From Deltaproteobacteria bacterium (GTDB lineage Bacteria > Desulfobacterota > Desulfobacteria > Desulfobacterales > JAFDCJ01): DNA of 8,404 nucleotides. The DNA is taken from assembly GCA_024277475.1 (NCBI GenBank), contig JAJRVC010000510.1:1-8404 (forward strand), written 5' to 3'. Shown one piece after another: positions 1 to 6,774 of the stretch. The notes under the pieces are model-generated. The model worked only from the letters and a program-made list of their open reading frames with translations, did not search any database and was not told where the DNA came from. The position numbers were made by a program, and so were the translations under genes. Position 1 is the stretch's first letter. Each line of letters opens with the position of its first letter.

Positions 1-2
1 AT

Positions 3-1631
3 GCTTATTCTGAGGCCATAGGAGTTATGATTTTTTTTAAAATCGGTGAGATGCTCCAGGATTTGGCCGTATCACGTTCACGCCGCTCGATACGGGCCCT
101 TTTAGCCGCAAAGCCGGACAAGGCGGTTATTAAAACCGCTGACGGCTATCGTGAAGTAGCCCCTGAGTCCGTAAAGGTTGGCGATTTAATACTTATCAAA
201 CCCGGCGAAAAAGTTCCTCTGGATGGAGAAATACTTAGTGGCAACACGCAATTGGATTCATCTGTTTTAACCGGTGAATCCATGCCTGTAACTGCCAGAT
301 CCGGGGACACCGTATTGGCCGGGCAAATCAATAAAAGCGGTGCCGTAACGGTTCGGGTGTCCCGGCTCTTCAGCGAGTCTTCCATTTCCAAGGTAATGGA
401 TCTTGTCGAAAATGCTACCGCACGAAAAGCCAAAACTGAAAAATTTATAACCTCCTGTGCCCGCTATTATACCCCGGCTGTGGTGTTGATTGCAGCGGGT
501 ATCGCCTTTATTCCGCCTATTGCAACCGGAGCGTCTTTTCAGACCTGGATCTATCGTGCGTTGGTACTGTTGGTGATTTCATGCCCTTGTGCCTTGGTTG
601 TCAGCATTCCACTGGGTTATTTTGGAGGGATCGGCAAAGCCTCCCGCAGAGGTATCCTGGTAAAAGGCTCTAACTTTATTGATGCACTGGCAGCCGTTAA
701 AACGGTGGTGTTTGACAAAACCGGTACTTTGACCCGAGGCGTGTTCAAAGTCAAGGAAGTCGTCAATTTGAACGGATATTCAAAAGATCAGCTTTTGGAA
801 TTTGCAGCTGCAGCGGAACTACAGTCCAATCATCCCATCGCGACTTCAATTACTAACGCTTTCAATGAAAATGGACAAGAGCTGAAGTCCTCTTTGGTTA
901 TTGATCATACTGAAATCCCCGGACGGGGTGTCAAGGCCCGCTATGGAGATCATTCGGTTATGGTTGGCAACGACAGCCTTTTACACTTAGAATCAATCAA
1001 TCATCCAAGATGTGAATTTGATGATACGGTGGCCCACATTGTTGTAGATGGTAGCTATGCAGGCTACATTACAATCGGTGATGAGATTAAGCCGGATGCG
1101 GCTAACGCCTTGAAAATACTTAAACAGCAAGGCGTAGAACAGGTTGTAATGTTGACCGGCGATAATATTTGTGCCGCTAAAGCTGTAGCAGATAGACTAC
1201 CAATTGACAGCTTTTATGCGGATCTTCTTCCCGAAGATAAAGTCAACATCTTTGAAAAGCTAAACAGGCAAAGTGGAAGTGACGGTAAAATTGCATTTGT
1301 TGGTGACGGAATCAACGATGCACCGGTCCTTGCCCGTGCTGATGTCGGAGTGGCCATGGGTGCGCTTGGAAGCGATGCCGCCGTTGAAACCGCTGATGTG
1401 GTTTTGATGAATGATTCGCCCATGAAAATGACGGAGGCGGTTTCCATTGCCAGGCAGACACGCCGGATTGTCTGGCAAAATATTATTCTGGCATTTGCCA
1501 TTAAAGGAATCTTTATCCTATTTGGTGCAATGGGAATGGCTACGATGTGGGAAGCGGTATTCGCGGATATGGGTACTGCTTTGATAGCAGTTGCCAATTC
1601 TACAAGGATTATCGGGAAAAAAGTGATCTGA
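3..1631 (+). CDS. Zn/Cd/Pb-exporting P1B-2-type ATPase (ZntA/CadA-like), 5'-truncated by the window edge
   Basis: An inner-membrane pump that exports divalent soft metals using ATP. The reading frame is open from base 3. The residues before the ATG at base 27 (AYSEAIGV) belong to a transmembrane helix of the family, so that ATG is internal. The metal-binding N-terminus and first helices lie outside the window. Counting from that internal Met, the TGES actuator loop is at 82-85, the membrane CPC metal site at 186-188, the phosphorylated Asp of DKTGT at 230, the HP motif of the nucleotide domain at 269-270, TGDN at 377-380 and GDGIND at 426-431. CPC together with Lys493 (KGIF) and Asp514 (WEAVFADMG) in the last two helices is the P1B-2 signature for Zn2+, Cd2+ or Pb2+ rather than Cu+. 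All catalytic motifs are intact. It ends at TGA, convergent with the next gene. The family is certain; the exact metal is not. Confidence 0.95.
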   Translation, partial: AYSEAIGVMIFFKIGEMLQDLAVSRSRRSIRALLAAKPDKAVIKTADGYREVAPESVKVGDLILIKPGEKVPLDGEILSGNTQLDSSVLTGESMPVTARSGDTVLAGQINKSGAVTVRVSRLFSESSISKVMDLVENATARKAKTEKFITSCARYYTPAVVLIAAGIAFIPPIATGASFQTWIYRALVLLVISCPCALVVSIPLGYFGGIGKASRRGILVKGSNFIDALAAVKTVVFDKTGTLTRGVFKVKEVVNLNGYSKDQLLEFAAAAELQSNHPIATSITNAFNENGQELKSSLVIDHTEIPGRGVKARYGDHSVMVGNDSLLHLESINHPRCEFDDTVAHIVVDGSYAGYITIGDEIKPDAANALKILKQQGVEQVVMLTGDNICAAKAVADRLPIDSFYADLLPEDKVNIFEKLNRQSGSDGKIAFVGDGINDAPVLARADVGVAMGALGSDAAVETADVVLMNDSPMKMTEAVSIARQTRRIVWQNIILAFAIKGIFILFGAMGMATMWEAVFADMGTALIAVANSTRIIGKKVI

Positions 1632-1646
1632 TTACAGCGCCGGAGA

Positions 1647-1680
1647 CCTATCAAAATGATAGGGAAATAGGCCCTTTTTT
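1647..1680. terminator. Possible terminator hairpin between convergent genes
   Basis: In the 47-bp gap between the ATPase and the oppositely oriented membrane protein, CCTATC (1647-1652) and GATAGG (1658-1663) form a 6-bp stem with a 5-nt loop. A run of six T follows at 1675-1680. The T-run starts 11 nt after the stem. An alternative pairing, CCTAT (1647-1651) with ATAGG (1667-1671), puts it closer. On the plus strand this could end the ATPase transcript. The T-run overlaps the stop codon of the minus-strand gene, and on that strand no T-run follows the stem. Weak as a canonical terminator. Confidence 0.35.
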
Positions 1681-3610
1681 ATCCCATGTAGAGTGCTAAA
1701 AATATATTAACCACCAAAAGAGAAAATATGGCAGGAATGATCAGAGCTCTGGTCCTCAGCTTAGAATCTTCAATGAGATCTCTGATTGCCAGATACCCCC
1801 GAGTCAATCCCAGGTAAAGTCCGGCCAGCAATATCAGTCCCTGGATGAAAGGAATCCACTCCGGAAAAAACGGCTTATACGGATAATAGGCAGTGCCGAA
1901 AAGGTTCCACCCCAATCCCAATGGATCAGACAACACGTTAAGGATATAGCTATAATTCACCATAAGCATCGGCAGGCTGAAGGCGATCCAGGCAAAAATA
2001 CCGATCGGCACCAAAATATAAGCCAACCGTAGCGTCATTGTCCGGTTGTTTACCGGGTTGCCGGCCATTCGGTTTGCCAACCGGACCACAAGAACGAAAA
2101 TTCCCGGGAACACAACCAGGGCCAGGGTCCAGATCGAAGCGACATATATCAGGAAAGGAACGATCTGTCTGCTTTCGGTGACGTTGGCGGCATCTTTAAT
2201 TACAGACCACGGACCTCCCATGGTGCTACTGAATGCGATGGCTACCACCAGCATAATGATCACATTATACATCTCAGCGTAGCCTTTCAGAATACGGTCC
2301 GAGCCAAAGGGCCTGATAAAAATTCCGACATTATCCTTGGGACAGCTCTTGATGCATTCCGTGCAGAGTCCACAATAATTGTTGCGGTTCATCTTGCCGA
2401 GATATTGCTTCCAGGGGCAGGCCCAACCGTCGGGCCCGCCGGCGAAACATGACTTTTCCCTGTGCTTTTTACAGATGTCGAGATCAACGGCCCGAAGCTC
2501 CGTCATCGAAGCCATCGAATAGGTACCCAAAAATCCGCCCACCGGGCACAGATACTGACAAAAGATCCTGCGGCGATAGACCAGGGCCATCCCAAGACTT
2601 ACGGCCAATATGCCCAGAAACATAAAGGCCGTGGCAATCGGACGGGTGATTAGAATCATACCAAATGAAATAAGGGCCAGAAATAGAACATTTTGCAGCC
2701 AGATGTTATCCAGCACTTTAGGCCAGTCCTTTTGCAAGCCGGTAAAGCGGTGATGCAATGCTTTAAACGGTTTTTCGATATAGCGTACGCCTGTCAGGCT
2801 CCTGCGGCTCAGCCATTCAGCAGGTGCCGGCAGTGGACACACCATGCACCAGATTCTACTGCCGATAGGCACGATAATGGCCTTGAGCACAAACCACCAC
2901 AGTATCCAGACAAAGATAATGGTAATGTTGCGATTGCCTACCGGACTCCCCCGCAGGCTACTGATAATAAACAGGTAAAATACAATGAAGTTCGGTAGAA
3001 TCACCAGAAATTGGAAACTGCGCAGCTTTAAAATCTTTTTAAGCCACGGTAAGGTCTCCAGGATATTGAAGCGTTGAAAACCTGCAAAGATAGAACCCGT
3101 ATCGATTCGGAAATAGATTAATAAACTGAATACAATCCAAACGGATAAAGCCAAAAACAGGTGGTAGGGGGTATTGGCTTTAACGATTAATTCCCCGGTC
3201 ATAAAGGGATGGAGATTGCCGCAGGTTCGCGTGCATCTGAAGGTAAATTTGCCCGCTTTATCCGCCACAAATTCGACTTCGGAAACCCTGTCCCAGTCTG
3301 CCTGCAGCTTACCGTCGTCGTCTTCCCATGTATACTTAAGAAAGGTTGCCCCTTTTCTAGTGGTGAATTCTACCGGGTATCCATCCAGCAGGAATCCGTG
3401 AGTAACATCCAGGGAGGTTGGCTTTAAGACGATTGTATCTCCCCTGTTTACGACGATTCTGGCTGGAGAATAGCCGTATTTTTTGGCTTCCAGGGAAATA
3501 GTGCGAGTTTTTGTTTTTGCGGGGAAAAAACTAATCGACAGAGGAATAATCACTGCCAGAACAAAACTGATGCAAATCAAACACCAAACTTTTCTTCTGC
3601 TCATTTTCAT
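1679..3610 (-). CDS. CuA cupredoxin / NapH-NosR-like [4Fe-4S] membrane protein fusion
   Basis: A 643-residue integral membrane electron-transfer protein. After one N-terminal helix (about 8-28) comes a cupredoxin domain (about 35-145) with a complete set of CuA ligands: His71, then Cys126, Cys130, His134 and Met137 in a CxxxCxxxHxxM loop, as in cytochrome oxidase subunit II. The rest has about ten hydrophobic segments and resembles NapH/NosR/CcoG-type proteins. It has CxxCP at 255-259, CxxxCP at 351-356, three further Cys at 380, 388 and 398, and a ferredoxin motif CxxCxxCxxxCP at 413-424. Hydrophobic-segment count and basic loops place CuA in the periplasm and the Fe-S Cys in the cytoplasm. 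It is the last gene of the unit, 29 bp after the cupredoxin gene. GGAA lies 10 nt before the ATG; Met3 is an alternative start. There is no NosR-type FMN domain. The architecture is read from sequence; the electron partner is unknown. Confidence 0.88.
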   Translation of the reverse strand: MKMSRRKVWCLICISFVLAVIIPLSISFFPAKTKTRTISLEAKKYGYSPARIVVNRGDTIVLKPTSLDVTHGFLLDGYPVEFTTRKGATFLKYTWEDDDGKLQADWDRVSEVEFVADKAGKFTFRCTRTCGNLHPFMTGELIVKANTPYHLFLALSVWIVFSLLIYFRIDTGSIFAGFQRFNILETLPWLKKILKLRSFQFLVILPNFIVFYLFIISSLRGSPVGNRNITIIFVWILWWFVLKAIIVPIGSRIWCMVCPLPAPAEWLSRRSLTGVRYIEKPFKALHHRFTGLQKDWPKVLDNIWLQNVLFLALISFGMILITRPIATAFMFLGILAVSLGMALVYRRRIFCQYLCPVGGFLGTYSMASMTELRAVDLDICKKHREKSCFAGGPDGWACPWKQYLGKMNRNNYCGLCTECIKSCPKDNVGIFIRPFGSDRILKGYAEMYNVIIMLVVAIAFSSTMGGPWSVIKDAANVTESRQIVPFLIYVASIWTLALVVFPGIFVLVVRLANRMAGNPVNNRTMTLRLAYILVPIGIFAWIAFSLPMLMVNYSYILNVLSDPLGLGWNLFGTAYYPYKPFFPEWIPFIQGLILLAGLYLGLTRGYLAIRDLIEDSKLRTRALIIPAIFSLLVVNIFLALYMG

Positions 3611-3639
3611 TAAATACTATTTCCGTTTTCCGGCGGCAA

Positions 3640-4314
3640 TTATTTATATAAAACACCCGGCACGCCTCTTTTGAGGTTGAGTTGAATGCTTACATCCCCA
3701 TTGTCCGGCACAACTAAAGACTTCTTTTGGCTTTTGAGTTTTTCGTGCCAGGTTTTAATGAAATATTTTCCGGGGGAAAGATTTGCGATCCCCTCCAAAC
3801 CCACCTGCTGTAAATATTGCGCATCCGGTAATGTAAAAGTTCCCTTTTTGTCCGTCACTGCAAAATAGGGGTTTTTCATGACCAGAATATAGGCAGCCAT
3901 TTCGGCATGAACATCACAACGCAGTTCCACGATACCCGGTTTATCAAATACCACGGTTTTACTCTCACCGGGTTTATAGCTGCCCAGGTTAAACTTTTTG
4001 GTTCGGGACATGGAAAAAACATTATGATCGACTTTGTCGTTGTTGGGAAATAAAATAGATGACCCAACAGGGACCGGCAGGACATGGGGAACAAATTCCA
4101 GGTTGTGCTGATTCATGACAAATTTTGTTTTGGAAAGGTCCAAATCAGTTTTCGGTGCCTTGTTGAGATATACCACTATATTGGCCGGGGTACGCAACCC
4201 CTGTGCCTTAACCGTGCCTTTAATCTTTCCGGCAAATGCATTTAGCGGATAAGTTACGAAAGCAGATAAAACCAGTATAGTAATTGAAACAATAACGCTC
4301 ATTAACGTTCGCAA
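3640..4314 (-). CDS. Exported amicyanin-like blue-copper protein with C-terminal beta domain (TTG start)
   Basis: A predicted periplasmic type 1 copper electron carrier of 224 residues. A signal peptide ends near AFA-G (residues 26-29). A cupredoxin fold follows, with ligands His97 (DHNVF) and Cys133-x2-His136-x2-Met139. That C/H/M spacing matches the short loop of amicyanin. The C-terminal part (about 150-224, with PYFAVTDKKGTF and a WH motif) looks like the carboxypeptidase-regulatory-like extension seen in proteins often labelled 'methylamine utilization protein'. No methylamine genes are present here, so that label should not be taken as function. The start is TTG at 4314: AGGAGG at 4323-4328 ends exactly 8 nt upstream, while the first ATG (4302) would be 20 nt from it. 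The cytochrome gene stops 17 bp upstream, so the two are tightly coupled. Probably relays electrons between the cytochrome and a CuA site (inference). Confidence 0.88.
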   Translation of the reverse strand: MRTLMSVIVSITILVLSAFVTYPLNAFAGKIKGTVKAQGLRTPANIVVYLNKAPKTDLDLSKTKFVMNQHNLEFVPHVLPVPVGSSILFPNNDKVDHNVFSMSRTKKFNLGSYKPGESKTVVFDKPGIVELRCDVHAEMAAYILVMKNPYFAVTDKKGTFTLPDAQYLQQVGLEGIANLSPGKYFIKTWHEKLKSQKKSLVVPDNGDVSIQLNLKRGVPGVLYK

Positions 4315-4322
4315 TTCAGTTT

Positions 4323-4328
4323 CCTCCT
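4323..4328 (-). promoter_or_regulatory. Shine-Dalgarno AGGAGG that fixes a TTG start
   Basis: The minus strand reads AGGAGG, then 8 nt, then TTG at 4314. The nearest in-frame ATG is 20 nt away, outside normal spacing. The site lies in the 17-bp gap after the stop codon of the pentaheme cytochrome gene. Confidence 0.8.
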
Positions 4329-4331
4329 AAA

Positions 4332-6029
4332 CTACCAGACACTGCTGGTGATTAAAATATCTTCTGCAAGCCAGTTTTTAATCTTGGCCCAGGGCCTTAT
4401 CACCGGCCGATAGATGAGACTGGCTTTGGCTGTTGGTTCGTCTTCGGGATCTTCCAGCTTGTACTCGAATCTGAGATTTACCGTTTTTTTCGGCCGGATA
4501 CGGGTATCTGAGACAATCCAGCTGGCCTGCCAGAAGGGTACGTGCATATTACCCTGGTCATCTCCGAGTACACGCGCAAAAGCAGCTCCGGGCAGACCGG
4601 CATAGTTCCCATCTGCAATGCTCCCCCTGCCGGCCCAATCGGGCAGCCGGCCACCCTTAATTAATTTTAAAAGTTTGCCGTTGGAATCAGTGACCTTGAG
4701 CAGCAACATAACACTTCTCATGGTCTCGCCGGTCGGCACCCAGTGGCCGCCGTTGGTGTTGGTGATGTAGGCATTGACAATGAGCGTGCTGCCGGATGTT
4801 TCACCTTCCAACTCAAGTGACAAGGCTGTTTTTAGCTGGATTTCGGTGCCGCCGTCAAAATGATGGGGTCGGATGTTCTTAGGCGAACGGTAGGTAGCCC
4901 ACATTCGCCGTGCGTTACCGTCGACGACATAATTGTCGTAGGGCAGCATTTCTTTACGCCAGCTCAGGTGACAATCCTGGCATTTTTTGCCCTTGTTGGC
5001 GTCATCAGCCGGAAGCTGATCCTGCCATTGCTTCCACTCCTGATAGGTCGTCTGAATGGGAAGGTATTCGTTACCGCCTAACCCAAACCCTTTCCATTCT
5101 GCAGTTGAATACACGCTGCCGGTTTCCCAGGTTTTACCTGCATCCAGTTTCTTATAATGGCTGTGACAAGTCGAACAAAACTGTCCCTGCTCAAATACCG
5201 GGTTATACGATGCGGCCATCGGCGGAACCACCACGTCATCGTAGGGGCCGAACACGAGAATGGAGTTTCCCCGGGCGGGGGATTGTCTTTCAAGTACTGC
5301 GGCCCGGCCACTGGGTTTGGTAATATCCTTAATAACTTTTCTTACTTTGTGGCAGTAATCACAGCTGATGCCGTCCCACTCGGTTCGTGGAGAACGAAGC
5401 ACGTCATTTAAATCCTGCGACCAGGGAATGGAACCGGCAACTGATGGTGCGTGGCAGGTCGTGCAGTTGCCCTGGCTTTGCGGATTATCCAGTCGATATC
5501 CCGGCCCGATACCTTTTCGCAGAAGCGCATCGGTTCCGTAATACATGTCCAGGACTTTCGGATTGGAAGTGGTGTGGGCCATCTTGGATTGATCATAGTA
5601 ACGGGTCAAATTGACATGGCACCTGGAACAAGTCACCGGAGAGATAAAGCGATAATCGGGCCGGTCATCGAGATAGACCGGGTTTAAAACAATATTCCGT
5701 ATCCGTCCGGAGCGACTGGCGACCTGACTGTTGTTGAACCAGCCTTCCTTGCCGGCTGTTACCCGCAACCGTGAATCCGAGCGATTGGCAGCGACAAGTT
5801 CATAACGTCCCTCCCGGTCGGTAAGGGTATATTTTTCTTCTCCGGCGAGCCTGACCCTGGCATCTTCCACCGGACCATAGGTGGATACAACCCGACCGCG
5901 GATAAGCAAGCCCTCCGGATTCCGGGTTGATATTTGGGCGGCGCTGGTGGACACGTAATAGCCGGTAACCAGCAAAATCATCGCGCCCAAAATGCCTGTA
6001 ACTATATGTTTTTTTGTACTAGTATTCAT
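4332..6029 (-). CDS. Exported pentaheme c-type cytochrome with N-terminal carboxypeptidase-regulatory-like domain
   Basis: A 565-residue periplasmic or outer-surface multiheme cytochrome. After a signal peptide or anchor (about 5-31), residues about 38-118 form a beta-sandwich 'regulatory' domain (GRVVSTYGPVEDARVRL, TDREGRYEL). Five CxxCH heme sites follow: CSRCH 134-138, CTTCH 189-193, CDYCH 223-227, CSTCH 285-289 and CQDCH 350-354. The C-terminal 200 residues lack hemes and include GGHWVPTGE, as in other large cytochromes of this type. The start is placed at ATG 6029 because the signal peptide begins there. A longer frame opens at TTG 6077, but it has no ribosome site and its extra 16 codons run into repeat-like sequence. 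The ribosome site before 6029 is weak (GAG). Its place between the CuA and cupredoxin genes suggests electron transfer among them. An enzymatic role cannot be excluded, as no substrate site is recognisable. Confidence 0.9.
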   Translation of the reverse strand: MNTSTKKHIVTGILGAMILLVTGYYVSTSAAQISTRNPEGLLIRGRVVSTYGPVEDARVRLAGEEKYTLTDREGRYELVAANRSDSRLRVTAGKEGWFNNSQVASRSGRIRNIVLNPVYLDDRPDYRFISPVTCSRCHVNLTRYYDQSKMAHTTSNPKVLDMYYGTDALLRKGIGPGYRLDNPQSQGNCTTCHAPSVAGSIPWSQDLNDVLRSPRTEWDGISCDYCHKVRKVIKDITKPSGRAAVLERQSPARGNSILVFGPYDDVVVPPMAASYNPVFEQGQFCSTCHSHYKKLDAGKTWETGSVYSTAEWKGFGLGGNEYLPIQTTYQEWKQWQDQLPADDANKGKKCQDCHLSWRKEMLPYDNYVVDGNARRMWATYRSPKNIRPHHFDGGTEIQLKTALSLELEGETSGSTLIVNAYITNTNGGHWVPTGETMRSVMLLLKVTDSNGKLLKLIKGGRLPDWAGRGSIADGNYAGLPGAAFARVLGDDQGNMHVPFWQASWIVSDTRIRPKKTVNLRFEYKLEDPEDEPTAKASLIYRPVIRPWAKIKNWLAEDILITSSVW

Positions 6030-6090
6030 AAATAATCTCAAACTTATCCCGTAACCGTTCACAGGTTTAGGGTTCAACGTTCAGGGTTAA

Positions 6091-6200
6091 TGATGCAGAG
6101 AGCACAGAGAACACTGAGATTAAATGTTGCAGGTTAACAAAGATATAAATATTGTGCTTTAGCATTTTTCTCTGCGTACTCCGTGAACTCTGCGGTGAAC
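6091..6200. repeat. Imperfect palindromic intergenic repeat (CAGAG/CTCTG-rich arms)
   Basis: The 217-bp gap 6030-6246 holds no convincing gene. Its centre is an imperfect inverted repeat: a left arm at about 6094-6124 (GCAGAGAGCACAGAGAACAC) and a right arm at about 6164-6198 (TCTCTGCGTACTCCGTGAAC then TCTGCGG), around an AT-rich middle. The purine-rich/pyrimidine-rich CAGAG...CTCTG layout resembles dispersed palindromic repeats that I recall from intergenic spacers of several phyla. Beside it (6066-6088), GGGTTCAACGTTCAGGGTT contains short repeated GTTCA units. The repeat would be transcribed as part of the unit and could form a long, imperfect hairpin between two cistrons. No transposase is present. 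Confidence 0.6.
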
Positions 6201-6246
6201 AATACATACAAGGCGTTTTGAATTTTAGCTCATTTTAGCGCAGTTC

Positions 6247-6720
6247 TCAGGCTTTGACGATAAGTGTGCCCTGCATGTTCTGGTGCATTTCGCCACAGAT
6301 CGCATTACAGGAGAAGGTGAAGGTTCCAACTTTATCTGCTGTGAATGTTACATAGGTCGCTTTACCGGGTTCGATACCGTCCGTTAAATATACCCCGAAA
6401 TCCTTTAAACTGAATCCATGAACTACATCACTGCTTGTTAACTTGAAAACGACTAGGTCGCCTTTTGATACTTCAATAACCGGCTTTTCAATGGGCTGCC
6501 CCTGTTGCATCCATAAGGATACAGCCTGGTAGGCCGGTACTTCACCGATAAGCCAGCCTCGTTCCGCATGCCCGGTGAGCGTAAATAGCCGGGCATTCGA
6601 GGGGATTTTAGTCGATGACGTATAGTCATCATAAAACGAAATTCCAAAAGGCAGACCGACTACAATCAATACGAGAACCACAAGAAAGAAGAGGTCCAGT
6701 TTTTTATTGCCTGTTCGCAT
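6247..6720 (-). CDS. Membrane-anchored CuA protein (cytochrome oxidase subunit II-like, ba3 type)
   Basis: A 157-residue protein with one N-terminal helix (about 9-29), probably uncleaved, and a periplasmic cupredoxin domain (about 75-157). CuA ligands are His101 (VVHGFSL), Cys138, Cys142, His146 and Met149 in CNAICGEMHQNM. The loop closely resembles that of ba3-type (B-family) subunit II, where a residue between the two Cys contributes only a backbone carbonyl; here it is Ala140. The CuA centre is a two-copper site that accepts single electrons from cytochromes or cupredoxins. In oxidases it feeds subunit I, but no subunit I gene lies in the window. GGGAG (6727-6731) sits 6 nt before the ATG. 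It is the second gene of the unit, 54 bp after the PepSY-like gene. It may belong to an oxidase encoded elsewhere or act as a stand-alone carrier. Confidence 0.9.
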   Translation of the reverse strand: MRTGNKKLDLFFLVVLVLIVVGLPFGISFYDDYTSSTKIPSNARLFTLTGHAERGWLIGEVPAYQAVSLWMQQGQPIEKPVIEVSKGDLVVFKLTSSDVVHGFSLKDFGVYLTDGIEPGKATYVTFTADKVGTFTFSCNAICGEMHQNMQGTLIVKA

Positions 6721-6733
6721 GGGTAACTCCCAA

Positions 6734-6748
6734 CCCGGACAAGCCGGG
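6734..6748 (-). other. Short GC-rich hairpin in the intercistronic leader
   Basis: CCCGG (6734-6738) and CCGGG (6744-6748) form a 5-bp all-GC stem with a 5-nt loop, three bases upstream of the GGGAG ribosome site of the CuA gene. There is no T-run, so it is not a terminator. It could affect mRNA stability or ribosome access (inference). Confidence 0.35.
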
Positions 6749-6774
6749 ATTAAAGATTTAGGGCCTAAAATGTG

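Noticed and set aside
27..29. ATG as the start of the P-type ATPase
   Set aside because: The frame is open upstream to base 3 and encodes conserved helix residues; the family has several hundred more N-terminal bases. The gene is cut by the window.
1214..1654. Minus-strand open frame of 146 codons opposite the ATPase
   Set aside because: It lies antisense to the conserved C-terminal ATPase domains and shows no domain; a shadow frame.
3640..4314. Methylamine utilization function for the cupredoxin
   Set aside because: The loop is amicyanin-like, but no methylamine dehydrogenase or mau genes are present; the label reflects database habit.
4910..5323. Plus-strand open frame of 137 codons opposite the cytochrome
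   Set aside because: Antisense to heme-binding coding sequence and without recognisable features or a ribosome site; a shadow frame.
6030..6077. TTG at 6077 as the start of the cytochrome gene
   Set aside because: No ribosome site precedes it, the extra codons run into repeat-like GTTCA sequence, and the signal peptide begins at ATG 6029.
1679..6720. Nitrous oxide reductase (nos) cluster
   Set aside because: CuA and NosR-like parts invite this, but there is no NosZ beta-propeller or CuZ site, no NosD/F/Y and no FMN domain in the window.
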